The notes beneath the pieces are model-generated. The model made no database searches, had not been told where the DNA came from, and saw nothing but the letters and a program-made list of their open reading frames with translations. From contig BPGL01000002.1 in assembly GCA_026003015.1 (NCBI GenBank), forward strand, positions 248,001-312,000: 64,000 bases of DNA, given 5' to 3'. The first letter of the stretch is position 1, and every line of letters begins with the position of its first letter. This DNA is from Actinomycetota bacterium. Its GTDB lineage: Bacteria > Actinomycetota > UBA4738 > HRBIN12. Made by a program: the position numbers and the translations under genes. Below, in pieces: positions 41,309 through 49,647 of this stretch.

Positions 41309-42355
41309 GTGGCGCCGCGGCGGTCGCTCGCTCGGCCGCCCGCGGTGGCGCGGGTGCTCCAACGGATCGTCGAGACCGCTCGGACGCACGATCAGTTCCG
41401 AGCCGGCGAGACCGTGCTCGTGTCGGTCTCGGGCGGTCCCGACTCGATGTGCCTGCTCGAGTCGCTCGTGCGTCTGCGACGGCTGTTCAAGATCCGTCTG
41501 ACCGTCCTGCACGTCGACCACGGGCTGCGCCGCGGCGCCGGGAAGGAGGCCGCGTACGTACGACGCGCGTGTCGACGCCTGGGCGTCCCGTTCCACGGGT
41601 GGGTCGCCGAGGGCGGTCCCGGTCGTGGCGCGTCGGTCGAGGCGTGGGCGGCGGCCGAGCGGCGCCGCGCCGCGGCTGCGGTCGGCCGACGGGTCGGGGC
41701 GGACGTCCTCGCGGAGGGGCACACCCTCGACGACCAGGCGGAGACGGTGCTGCTGAACCTCATCCGAGGCAGCGGCCTGGAGGGGCTCGCCGGGATCGCG
41801 CCGCGGCTGGGGGAGCGCCCCGGGACCATCACGGTGCAACCGCTCCTCGCGGTGCGCCGCGACGAGGTGGAGGCGTTCTGCCGTTCGCTCGGTCTGCGTC
41901 CGCGGCGCGACCCGATGAACGAGGACCGGCGGCTGCTCCGTGCGGCGATCCGCCACGAGCTGCTGCCGGCGATCGAGCGAGCGGTCGGTCGCGACGTCCG
42001 CGCGCCGATCGCTCGCACGGCCGACCACCTGCTCGCCGACCGCGAGGCCCTCGATCGCGCGGGCGCCGAGGCCTACCGCCGCGTGGCCCGCGAGGTGGCG
42101 GGCGGCGTCGTGCTCGACGCCGGGGCGCTCGCGGCCCTCGACCCCGCGATCGCGAGCCGCGTCGTCCGCCTCGCGGCGTACCGCTCGTTGCCGCCGGACG
42201 CGCCGTCGCCGTGGGCACACGAGGCGATCGCCGCGGTGCTGGACCTCGCGCGCGGCCGCCCGGGTCGACGTCGGGACCTCCCCGGCGGGCTTCGCGCCGT
42301 GCGCGACCGCGGGGCGGTCGTCATCGGCACCGCGCCCGCGGTCGGACATCGGTAG
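41309..42355 (+). CDS. tilS: tRNA(Ile)-lysidine synthase
   Basis: 348 residues. PP-loop ATPase motif SVSGGPDSMCLLE at ~38, LTVLHVDHGLRRGAG, GHTLDDQAETVLLNLIRGSGLEGLAGI. Converts C34 of tRNA-Ile(CAU) to lysidine so that it reads AUA. The C-terminal substrate-binding domains are short, as in other actinobacteria. GTG start 4 nt after the DUF2342 gene. Its TAG stop is also the first half of the -10 of hpt. Confidence 0.9.
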   Translation: MAPRRSLARPPAVARVLQRIVETARTHDQFRAGETVLVSVSGGPDSMCLLESLVRLRRLFKIRLTVLHVDHGLRRGAGKEAAYVRRACRRLGVPFHGWVAEGGPGRGASVEAWAAAERRRAAAAVGRRVGADVLAEGHTLDDQAETVLLNLIRGSGLEGLAGIAPRLGERPGTITVQPLLAVRRDEVEAFCRSLGLRPRRDPMNEDRRLLRAAIRHELLPAIERAVGRDVRAPIARTADHLLADREALDRAGAEAYRRVAREVAGGVVLDAGALAALDPAIASRVVRLAAYRSLPPDAPSPWAHEAIAAVLDLARGRPGRRRDLPGGLRAVRDRGAVVIGTAPAVGHR

Positions 42356-42358
42356 ACT
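42353..42358 (+). promoter_or_regulatory. -10 element of hpt, overlapping the tilS stop codon
   Basis: TAGACT, 10 nt before the GTG at 42369; its TAG is the tilS stop. Confidence 0.5.
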
Positions 42359-42368
42359 CGCCGCCACC

Positions 42369-42914
42369 GTGGAGGCCTACGGGTCCGAGATCGATCGGGT
42401 CCTCATCACCGCCGAGGAGATCGAGACCAGGCTCGCCGAGCTCGGCGAGGCGATCACGCGGGACCACGCCGGGCAAACGCTCCTGTTGATCGGCGTGCTG
42501 AAGGGCGCGTTCGTCGTGATGGCGGATCTGTCGCGCCACATCAACCTGCCGCTCGAGTTCGACTTCATGGCGGTCTCCTCCTACGGGGCCGCGACGAAGA
42601 CGAGCGGGGTCGTGCGGATCCTCAAGGACCTCGACCACGACATCGAGGGGCGCGACGTGTTGATCGTCGAGGACATCGTGGACTCGGGGCTCACCTTGAA
42701 CTACCTGTTGAAGAACCTCCAGGCGCGCCGTCCGGCCTCCCTGGAGGTCGCCGCCCTCCTGCGCAAGGAGGGGATCCAAGAGGTCGACATCGACATCCGA
42801 TACGTCGGGTTCGACATCCCGCCGGAGTTCGTCGTCGGCTACGGGCTCGACTACGGTGAGCGGTTCCGCAACCTTCCGTTCGTGGCGACGCTCAAGCCCT
42901 CCGCGTACGCGTGA
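42369..42914 (+). CDS. hpt: Hypoxanthine-guanine phosphoribosyltransferase
   Basis: 181 residues from GTG 42369. PRPP-binding loop [30 protein letters not shown] near residue 45, and the purine-binding [25 protein letters not shown]. Salvages hypoxanthine/guanine to IMP/GMP. Order tilS-hpt-ftsH is conserved in many bacteria. The ORF track starts in tilS in another frame. Confidence 0.93.
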   Translation: MEAYGSEIDRVLITAEEIETRLAELGEAITRDHAGQTLLLIGVLKGAFVVMADLSRHINLPLEFDFMAVSSYGAATKTSGVVRILKDLDHDIEGRDVLIVEDIVDSGLTLNYLLKNLQARRPASLEVAALLRKEGIQEVDIDIRYVGFDIPPEFVVGYGLDYGERFRNLPFVATLKPSAYA

Positions 42915-42934
42915 GCCCTCCGCGTGGGCGTGAG
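42897..42934 (+). repeat. 19-bp tandem duplication at the hpt stop codon
   Basis: CCCTCCGCGTACGCGTGAG followed directly by CCCTCCGCGTGGGCGTGAG (two mismatches). The first copy carries the last hpt codons and the stop. Confidence 0.7.
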
Positions 42935-43120
42935 GATCCGGCTCACCGCACGCGTCCCTGGGGGTGCGGTCGCTGCGGCCGGCCGCCCCCGTTGCGCCGC
43001 CTGCGGACCCCGGTCCTTCGCAGGGAGCAAGAGGCGGCCGAACGGCCGTTCTTCCGCGTCGGGGGCCGGTGCTACCATCCGGCCTCGGGCCGGGAGCGTC
43101 CCCCGCCGGCCCGCCGTTGG

Positions 43121-45085
43121 GTGTATGCGGACCGCGATCCGCAACGGCCGGCGACCCCGAGGAGTGCGAACCTGGCGAGGCCCGATCCGCGGTTGCGGCA
43201 GATCCTTCGGACCCCGATGCCGTGGGTCCTCCTGGCCACGACGACCCTCGTGTTGGTGGTCTCGCTGCTGGATCGCGCGGGGCGCGATCGCGACCTGACC
43301 TTCAGCGCGTTCCAGCGCGAGGTCGAGGCCGGCGAGGTCGCCGAGGCGACGCTGCACGAGGGCGATCAGACGATCACCGGGCGCCTGCGCGACGGGACGC
43401 CGTTCCGATCCGCCTACGCGGCGGCCTCCGCCGACGACGTTCAGCGTCTCCTCGCTCGGGCCGGGGTCGAACACGACGTCGACCCCCCGCGGACGAACGC
43501 CCTCCTCGGTCTCGCCCAGGTCGTGCTGCCGACGCTGCTCGTGATCGCGGCGCTCGCCTGGCTCCTGAACCGCAGCCAGGGCGGCGGTCGCGTCATGCAG
43601 TTCGGCCGCAGCCGCCACAAGGTCGTCGCGAAGGATCAGCCGAAGACGAGCTTCGCCGACGTCGCCGGGCTGGACGAGGCGATCGAGGAGCTGGCGGAGG
43701 TCAAGGACTTCCTGCAGCACCCGGCGCGGTTCCGCGCGATGGGGGCGAAGATCCCCCGCGGCGTGCTGCTGTTCGGGCCGCCGGGCACCGGCAAGACGCT
43801 CCTGGCACGAGCGGTGGCCGGCGAAGCGGGCGTGCCGTTCTTCTCGATCAGCGGCTCCGACTTCGTCGAGATGTTCGTCGGGGTGGGCGCAGCCCGGGTG
43901 CGCGACCTGTTCGACCAGGCGAAGGCCGCCGCACCGTCGATCGTGTTCATCGACGAGATCGACGCGGTGGGGCGCCAGCGGGGCGCCGGGCTCGGGGGCG
44001 GCCACGACGAGCGGGAGCAGACGCTGAACCAGCTGCTCGTCGAGATGGACGGCTTCGATCAGCGCACGACCGTGATCTTGATGGCGGCGACGAACCGACC
44101 CGACATCCTCGATCCGGCGCTCCTGCGGCCGGGCCGGTTCGATCGCCAGATCGTGGTGGACCGGCCTGACCTGGAGGGGCGGAAGGCGATCCTGCGGGTG
44201 CACGCGCGAGGCAAGCCGTTCGAGCGCGACGTCGACCTCGACGTGCTCGCGCGACGCACGCCGGGGTTCACGGGGGCCGACCTGGCGAACGTCGTGAACG
44301 AGGCGGCCCTGCTCGCGGCCCGCCGCTCGCGCAGAGCGATCTCGATGCGCGAGCTCGAGGAGGCCGTGGATCGGGTGATGGCGGGACCGGAGCGGCGCAG
44401 CCGCATCATGGACGAGCGCGAGCGCCTCCTGATCGCCTACCACGAGGGCGGCCACGCCCTCGTGGCCCACGTGCTGCCGAACACCGACGAGGTGCACAAG
44501 ATCACGGTGATCCCGCGCGGACGGGCGCTCGGGTACACGCTGACGCTGCCCGAGCAGGACCGGTTCCTGATGACGCGCGAGCAGATGCGCGACGAGCTCG
44601 CGATGCTGATGGGCGGGCGCGTGGCCGAGGAGCTCACGGCCGGCGACGTCACCACCGGTGCGGCCGACGACATCGAGCGGGCGACGAAGTTGGCACGCCA
44701 GATGGTGACCGAGTACGGGATGAGCGACGCGATCGGCCCGCGCACCCTCGGGCACAAGGCGGGGGAGGTGTTCCTCGGCCGCGACCTCGCGTCGGCTCCC
44801 GACTACTCCGACGCCGTGGCCTTCGAGATCGACCAGGAGGTTCGCCAGCTGATCGACGAAGCCCACGACGTCGCGCTGGAGATCCTCACCCAGCACCGCG
44901 ACAAGCTCGACGAGATCGCGAGGCTGCTGCTGGAGCGCGAGACCCTCGACCGGGAGGAGGTCGAGCGGGTCTTCGCCGACGTCGAGCGGCGAGCTCCTCG
45001 GGCGCCGGAGGTTCGGGGCGCGGGCCTCGCGGTTTCCCGCCAGGCGGCCCGGCGCGAGGCGACTCCCCCGCCGACGCTGCGGTGA
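43121..45085 (+). CDS. ftsH: ATP-dependent zinc metalloprotease FtsH
   Basis: 654 residues from GTG 43121; ATG 43217 would also keep the first helix, and the ORF-track start (42911) is too far upstream. Two TM helices (~35-55 and ~125-145) flank a small periplasmic domain; AAA+ with Walker A GPPGTGKT, Walker [35 protein letters not shown]; zinc site HEGGH with a downstream Asp. Degrades membrane and soluble proteins. A TACCAT -10 candidate lies about 45 nt upstream of the start. Confidence 0.92.
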   Translation: MYADRDPQRPATPRSANLARPDPRLRQILRTPMPWVLLATTTLVLVVSLLDRAGRDRDLTFSAFQREVEAGEVAEATLHEGDQTITGRLRDGTPFRSAYAAASADDVQRLLARAGVEHDVDPPRTNALLGLAQVVLPTLLVIAALAWLLNRSQGGGRVMQFGRSRHKVVAKDQPKTSFADVAGLDEAIEELAEVKDFLQHPARFRAMGAKIPRGVLLFGPPGTGKTLLARAVAGEAGVPFFSISGSDFVEMFVGVGAARVRDLFDQAKAAAPSIVFIDEIDAVGRQRGAGLGGGHDEREQTLNQLLVEMDGFDQRTTVILMAATNRPDILDPALLRPGRFDRQIVVDRPDLEGRKAILRVHARGKPFERDVDLDVLARRTPGFTGADLANVVNEAALLAARRSRRAISMRELEEAVDRVMAGPERRSRIMDERERLLIAYHEGGHALVAHVLPNTDEVHKITVIPRGRALGYTLTLPEQDRFLMTREQMRDELAMLMGGRVAEELTAGDVTTGAADDIERATKLARQMVTEYGMSDAIGPRTLGHKAGEVFLGRDLASAPDYSDAVAFEIDQEVRQLIDEAHDVALEILTQHRDKLDEIARLLLERETLDREEVERVFADVERRAPRAPEVRGAGLAVSRQAARREATPPPTLR

Positions 45086-45759
45086 TGGCGGTGGCGGCGA
45101 CCGATCGCTGGGCGACGTTCGACTGCTACGGCACGCTCATCGACTGGAACCGCGGCCTGCGCACGGCCCTCGCCGCGCTGTGGCCGGAGGCCGACGCGGA
45201 CCACCTCCTCGCGCGCTACCACGAGATCGAGCCTCGGGTGCAGGCCGGTCGGGGCGTCTCCTACCGGCAGGTCCTGGCCGAGACGCTCACCCGCCTCGCC
45301 GAGGCGGAGGGACTCGTCGTTCCGGCCGGGCGGGGCGACGCGCTCGGGGCGTCCCTGCCGTCGTGGCCGCCGTTCCCCGAGACCGCGGCGACCCTCGCCG
45401 CGCTCCGCGAACGGGGGTGGCGGCTCGGGGTCCTGTCGAACACCGACCCGGCGTTCCTCGACGCCTCGCTCGCGGTGATCGGGGTTCCGGTCGACGCGCG
45501 CGTCGTTGCCTCCCAGATCGGTTCCTACAAGCCGGCCGTCGCGCACTGGGACCGGTTCTTCCGCCGAACCGGTGCCGACCGCACGCGCCACGTCCACGTC
45601 GCGGCCTCGTTGTTCCACGACGTCGAGCCCTGCGCCGCCCTCGGCCTCCGGTGCGTGTGGATCAACCGGGAGGGGGAGGTGAGCGACGTTCCCCGGTCCG
45701 GGGAGCTCCCGGACCTTCGGGGCCTTCCGGACCTGCTCGAGCGGCTCGTCCCGGCCTGA
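45082..45759 (+). CDS. HAD-superfamily hydrolase (haloacid-dehalogenase type II-like)
   Basis: 225 residues. Motif [11 protein letters not shown] (nucleophile Asp), motif [13 protein letters not shown], Lys in [10 protein letters not shown], motif [18 protein letters not shown]. The pattern is that of L-2-haloacid dehalogenase-like/phosphatase HADs; the actual substrate cannot be told. Start GTG 45082 overlaps the ftsH stop (GTGA); ATG 45085 is equally possible. Confidence 0.8.
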   Translation: MMAVAATDRWATFDCYGTLIDWNRGLRTALAALWPEADADHLLARYHEIEPRVQAGRGVSYRQVLAETLTRLAEAEGLVVPAGRGDALGASLPSWPPFPETAATLAALRERGWRLGVLSNTDPAFLDASLAVIGVPVDARVVASQIGSYKPAVAHWDRFFRRTGADRTRHVHVAASLFHDVEPCAALGLRCVWINREGEVSDVPRSGELPDLRGLPDLLERLVPA

Positions 45760-45780
45760 GGCGTTCGCCCCCGCCCGCCC

Positions 45781-45786
45781 TAGACT
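45781..45786 (+). promoter_or_regulatory. -10 element of the J-domain gene (leaderless)
   Basis: TAGACT, 7 nt before the GTG at 45794. Confidence 0.45.
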
Positions 45787-45793
45787 GCCCTCG

Positions 45794-46351
45794 GTGGAGC
45801 CGCCGGACCTGGACGCGTACGCGACGCTCGGGGTCGACGAGCGGGCGTCCGCCGAGGAGATCCGGCGGGCCTACCGTCGGCTGGCCCGCGCGCTGCATCC
45901 GGACGCGAACCCGGGCGACGCCGCCGCCGCCGAGCGATTCCGACGGGTCGCTCGTGCCTATGGCGTGCTCGGCGATCCGCTCCGGCGCCTGCGTTACGAC
46001 CGCGCGCGCGGCGGCGCCGGCCCGCGGGCGGCCCGCTACGGTCCCCCGCCGTCGGGGAACACGGTCGTGCGCGGTCCCCGAGCCCACCCCGCGCACCGCT
46101 CCCGCCCCGCCGCGCCTCCGACGCCCCGCCGCGATCGCGACGAGTGGCGGTTCCTCGCCGGGGTCGCGCGCTGGGCCGCGGTCGCGGTCGTGTCGACGCT
46201 GCTCGCCCTCGCGATCGTCGCCGCCGTCCTGTCCGCCGAGGGCCCGCGGTCGCCCGTGGACGATCCGGTCGGCTCTCCCGGCGGCACGGGCTTCTGCCGA
46301 ACCGTGGACGGCTGGGTGGCGTGCCGCCTCGTCGAGGTTCGTGGTGGCTGA
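45794..46351 (+). CDS. J-domain membrane protein
   Basis: 185 residues. N-terminal J domain (~6-70) with the HPD tripeptide in [13 protein letters not shown] and [14 protein letters not shown]; a basic proline-rich linker; one TM helix (~125-148, [20 protein letters not shown]); and a short tail with two cysteines ([13 protein letters not shown]). There is no zinc-finger or substrate-binding domain of full DnaJ, so it probably recruits DnaK to the membrane. GTG start. Confidence 0.78.
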   Translation: MEPPDLDAYATLGVDERASAEEIRRAYRRLARALHPDANPGDAAAAERFRRVARAYGVLGDPLRRLRYDRARGGAGPRAARYGPPPSGNTVVRGPRAHPAHRSRPAAPPTPRRDRDEWRFLAGVARWAAVAVVSTLLALAIVAAVLSAEGPRSPVDDPVGSPGGTGFCRTVDGWVACRLVEVRGG

Positions 46352-46382
46352 GGCGGGCAGCCACGTCGGGGACCGGGAGGGG

Positions 46383-46388
46383 TAGCAT
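46383..46388 (+). promoter_or_regulatory. -10 element of folE (leaderless)
   Basis: TAGCAT, 8 nt before the ATG at 46397. Confidence 0.45.
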
Positions 46389-46396
46389 CGCGGACC

Positions 46397-46963
46397 ATGG
46401 ATCGGGAGAAGATCGAGCGCGGCGTGCGCCTGATCCTCGAGGGGATCGGCGAGGATCCCGAGCGCGGAGGTCTCCGCGGCACGCCGGCCCGGGTGGCGCG
46501 GATGTACGAGGAGGTCTTCTCCGGGATCGGCCAGGACCCTGCGGAGCTCGTCACCGTCGTCGACGGCGCCGACTTCGACGAGATGATCATGGTCCGCGAC
46601 ATCCCCCTGTACTCGTTCTGCGAGCACCACCTCGTGCCGTTCAACGGCAGGGCGCACGTGGCCTACATCCCGAACCGCTCCCAGCAGATCACGGGCCTGT
46701 CGAAGGTCGCCCGCGTCGTCGACGTCTTGGCGCGTCGCCCCCAGGTCCAGGAGCGCCTCACGACGGAGATCGCCGACACGCTCGACCGAGCGCTGTCCCC
46801 GCGCGGGGTGTTCGTCGTGATCGAGGCCGAACACCTGTGCATGACGATGCGCGGCGTGAAGAAGCCGGGGAGCGTGACGGTGACCTCGGCGGTGCGGGGC
46901 CTGTTCCGCACCGACGCGCGCACGCGCCAGGAGGCGATGGACCACATCGGGATGCGCCGATAG
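46397..46963 (+). CDS. folE: GTP cyclohydrolase I
   Basis: 188 residues. Zinc and active-site motif [35 protein letters not shown], and the second cysteine region [14 protein letters not shown]. Converts GTP to dihydroneopterin triphosphate, the first step of folate synthesis. Head of the folE-folP-X-folB-folK cluster. Confidence 0.95.
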   Translation: MDREKIERGVRLILEGIGEDPERGGLRGTPARVARMYEEVFSGIGQDPAELVTVVDGADFDEMIMVRDIPLYSFCEHHLVPFNGRAHVAYIPNRSQQITGLSKVARVVDVLARRPQVQERLTTEIADTLDRALSPRGVFVVIEAEHLCMTMRGVKKPGSVTVTSAVRGLFRTDARTRQEAMDHIGMRR

Positions 46964-46992
46964 GCCCTCGGCGCCGCGGAGCGGACCCGACG

Positions 46993-46998
46993 TACGAT
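46993..46998 (+). promoter_or_regulatory. -10 element of folP (leaderless)
   Basis: TACGAT, 6 nt before the ATG at 47005. Confidence 0.45.
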
Positions 46999-47004
46999 GC
47001 GTCC

Positions 47005-47856
47005 ATGGAAGGCCCCGTCTGGCGGTGCCGAGCCCATGAGCTCCGATGCGGCGGCCGCACCCTGCTGATGGGGGTCCTGAACGTGACGCCGGACTCCTTC
47101 AGCGACGGCGGCGCGTTCCTGGACCCGGAGGCGGCGGTGGCCCAGGGCGTGCGGATGGCCGAGGAGGGCGCCGACGTGCTCGACGTCGGCGGGGAGTCCA
47201 CCCGGCCCGGCGCCGACGAGGTGCCGGTCGACGTCGAGCTCGACAGGGTCGTCCCCGTGATCGAGCGATTGGTCAAGGAGATTGACCGTCCCATCAGCGT
47301 GGACACGCGTCGTGCCATCGTCGCACGCGCGGCGATCGAGGTCGGAGCCTCGATCGTGAACGACGTCACGGCGGCTCGCGATCCCGAGATGCTGACCCTC
47401 GTGCGCGACACGGGCGCCGGGCTCGTGCTGATGCACATGCTCGGAGAGCCCAAGACGATGCAGGTCGACCCCCGCTATGACGACGTCGTGGGGGAGGTCC
47501 GATCGTTCCTCGCGGATCGCATCGGCGCCGCGGTCGCCGCCGGCGTACCGCGCTCGAGCCTGTGCGTCGATCCGGGGATCGGGTTCGGCAAGACCCTGGA
47601 GCACAACCTGCTGCTGCTGCGCGCGATCGGGACGTTCCGCGAGCTCCGGGTGCCCGTGCTCGTCGGTCCTTCCCGCAAGCGCTTCATCGGCGAGCTGACC
47701 GGCGTCGAGAACCCCGCGGAACGTCTCGAGGGCACGGCCGGGGCGGTCGCCTGGTGCGCGGCGCAGGGCGTCGACGTCGTGCGCGTCCACGACGTCGGGG
47801 CGATGCGCCGCGTCGTCGACGTCGTGGACGCGATCGCGCGAAAGGGACGTCGGTGA
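47005..47856 (+). CDS. folP: Dihydropteroate synthase
   Basis: 283 residues from ATG 47005. TIM barrel with LLMGVLNVTPDSFSDGG, GADVLDVGGESTRPG, SVDTRRAIVA, CVDPGIGFGKTLEHN and VLVGPSRKRFI. Condenses 6-hydroxymethyl-dihydropterin pyrophosphate with p-aminobenzoate; the sulfonamide target. The ORF-track entry 46144-47856 reads through from folE. Confidence 0.95.
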   Translation: MEGPVWRCRAHELRCGGRTLLMGVLNVTPDSFSDGGAFLDPEAAVAQGVRMAEEGADVLDVGGESTRPGADEVPVDVELDRVVPVIERLVKEIDRPISVDTRRAIVARAAIEVGASIVNDVTAARDPEMLTLVRDTGAGLVLMHMLGEPKTMQVDPRYDDVVGEVRSFLADRIGAAVAAGVPRSSLCVDPGIGFGKTLEHNLLLLRAIGTFRELRVPVLVGPSRKRFIGELTGVENPAERLEGTAGAVAWCAAQGVDVVRVHDVGAMRRVVDVVDAIARKGRR

Positions 47857-48803
47857 ACAGCACCGGGGTCGTCTCGACCGCGACCGGACCCGTTCGGTTC
47901 CTGGAGGCGGGACGGGGGCCGGCGGTGCTGCTCCTGCACGGGTTCCCGCTGTCGTCGGCCGCCTGGGGCGGGCTCGTGCCCGCGCTCGCTCGGGACCACC
48001 GCGTCGTCGCGCCGGACCTGCCGGGGACGCCGGCCTCCCCGCTCGAGGCCGACGGGGCCCCCGATCTCACGACGCAGGCGCGGGCGATGCGAGAGCTCCT
48101 CGACCGGCTCGCGATCGGGCGCGTCGCGATCGTCGGGCACCTCCACGGAGGTGGTCTCGCGCAGCTCCTCGCCTTCGAGGATCCGCGCGTCGCGGCGCTC
48201 GTCCTGCTGCACCCGATCGCCTTCGACGCCTGGCCGGAGCCGCCCGTCCGGGCGCTCGCAGCCGCCGACCCCGCCGCGGTGGATCCCGCGGCGGTCGTGG
48301 CGGAGCTGCTCCGCGCGGCCGCGGGTCCGACGCCCCCAACCGGCGACCTGGTCCGCGTCGTCACCGCGTCGTGGAGCGGTCCGGGGGGTGCCGAGGCCCT
48401 CGTTCGGGCAGCCCGGGCGCTCGACGGCCGCGGGCTGGAGGCCGCGACGACGGCCTTCGCCGATCGCGACCTCCCGACCCTGATCTTGTGGGGGGAGGCG
48501 GATCCGTTCGCTCCCACCGAGCTCGCCGAGCGCCTCCACGACGCGATGCCCTCGTCCTCGCTCGGCCTCCTGCCGGGCGTCGGGCGCCTCCTGATGGACG
48601 AGGCGGGGCCGACCGTGACGACGCTCGTGGTCGGCTGGCTGGGGTCGCGCTACCTCGGGCGCCGGCACGTGCACCCCGAGGCTCCGGCGCTCGTCGAGCT
48701 CGGACGCCGGCCCCCGTGGGCGGAGGACCCCGCCCTCGTCGAGGAGGACGACCCACCGGTCCGCTACGACCCGACGCAGCAGGAAGTGGGGCCGAGCGCG
48801 TGA
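47853..48803 (+). CDS. Alpha/beta-hydrolase-fold protein lacking catalytic Ser and His
   Basis: 316 residues from GTG 47853 (GTGA overlap with folP). Fold markers are present: oxyanion LLLHGFPLSSAAW, VVAPDLPG, and LILWGEADPFAP with an acidic residue. The nucleophile elbow reads VGHLHGGG (residues 94-101), with Leu97 in the Ser position of GHSxGG, and the C-terminal histidine position reads PGVGRLLMDE with Arg. It therefore looks like a non-catalytic relative, although another nucleophile cannot be excluded. A C-terminal acidic extension (VEEDDPPVRYDPTQQEV) follows. GTGA overlap with folB places it firmly in the folate operon. Confidence 0.75.
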   Translation: MNSTGVVSTATGPVRFLEAGRGPAVLLLHGFPLSSAAWGGLVPALARDHRVVAPDLPGTPASPLEADGAPDLTTQARAMRELLDRLAIGRVAIVGHLHGGGLAQLLAFEDPRVAALVLLHPIAFDAWPEPPVRALAAADPAAVDPAAVVAELLRAAAGPTPPTGDLVRVVTASWSGPGGAEALVRAARALDGRGLEAATTAFADRDLPTLILWGEADPFAPTELAERLHDAMPSSSLGLLPGVGRLLMDEAGPTVTTLVVGWLGSRYLGRRHVHPEAPALVELGRRPPWAEDPALVEEDDPPVRYDPTQQEVGPSA

Positions 48804-49150
48804 ACGCTCGCCTCGAGCTGCGCGGGATCCGTGCGAGCGGGCGGCACGGCGCCCGCCCCGGGGAGAAGGACGCGCCGCAGCCCTTCGTCGTGGATCTCGC
48901 GCTCGAGCTCGGGGTAGCCGAGGATCGGCTCGGTGCCACGGCGGACTACCGCGGGCTCGTCGAGCGCGTGCGGCGGGTCGTCGAGGAGGGCTCGTTCGAC
49001 CTCATCGAGACGCTCGCCGATCGGATCGCCGAGGCCGTCATCCAGACGCCGCCCGTGCGCCGCGTCCGCGTCGCCGTGCACAAGCCGAACGCCGCGCGGC
49101 GGCTCGGGGTCGACGACGTGGTGGCGGTCGCCGAACGCGACGAGCCGTGA
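48800..49150 (+). CDS. folB: Dihydroneopterin aldolase
   Basis: 116 residues from GTG 48800. FolB features: LELRGIRASGRHGARPGEKD, FVVDLALEL, TADYRGLVERVRRVVEEGSF, LIETLADRIAEAV and VHKPNA (catalytic Lys). Converts dihydroneopterin to 6-hydroxymethyl-dihydropterin. GTGA overlaps on both sides. Confidence 0.92.
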   Translation: MNARLELRGIRASGRHGARPGEKDAPQPFVVDLALELGVAEDRLGATADYRGLVERVRRVVEEGSFDLIETLADRIAEAVIQTPPVRRVRVAVHKPNAARRLGVDDVVAVAERDEP

Positions 49151-49647
49151 GGCGTCGCGCCTTCCTCGGGCTCGGGTCGAACCTCGGCGACCGGCTCGCG
49201 AACCTCCAGCGCGCGGTCGCGCTCCTCGCCTCGACCCCGGGGATCGAGGTCGTGGCCTCCTCGCGCGTGTGGGAGACGGAGCCGGTGGGGGGGCCGCCCC
49301 AGCCCGAGTACCTGAACGCCGTGGTCCTCGTCAGGACCGAGCTGGAGCCCGACGATCTGCTCGCGGCCGCCCAGGGGGTGGAGGCGGCCCTCGGCCGAAC
49401 GCGGGGGGTCCGGTGGGGCCCCCGGACGATCGACGTCGATCTCCTCCTGATCGACCGAGTGGCCCTCGACCGTCCCGACCTGACGGTCCCGCACCCGCGG
49501 CTGCTGGAGCGCGCCTTCGTCCTGCTGCCGCTGCTCGAGCTCGAGCCCGATCCGGTCCTGCCCGACGGCCGCCGCGTCCTCGACCAGCCCGTGCCGGGCG
49601 GCGGGGCCCGGCCGGTGGCTCCCGCGTTGGAGGTTCCGGGCGGATGA
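49147..49647 (+). CDS. folK: 6-hydroxymethyl-7,8-dihydropterin pyrophosphokinase
   Basis: 166 residues, GTG start. FLGLGSNLGDRLANLQ, VWETEPVGGPPQPEYLNAVV, and the signature RWGPRTIDVDLLLID with the magnesium-binding aspartates. Makes the pyrophosphate substrate of FolP. The stop overlaps the start of the following membrane protein gene (ATGA). Confidence 0.94.
   Translation: MRRRAFLGLGSNLGDRLANLQRAVALLASTPGIEVVASSRVWETEPVGGPPQPEYLNAVVLVRTELEPDDLLAAAQGVEAALGRTRGVRWGPRTIDVDLLLIDRVALDRPDLTVPHPRLLERAFVLLPLLELEPDPVLPDGRRVLDQPVPGGGARPVAPALEVPGG

Noticed and set aside
42851-44896. 681-residue minus-strand ORF opposite ftsH
   Set aside because: Antisense shadow; FtsH motifs on the plus strand settle the question.
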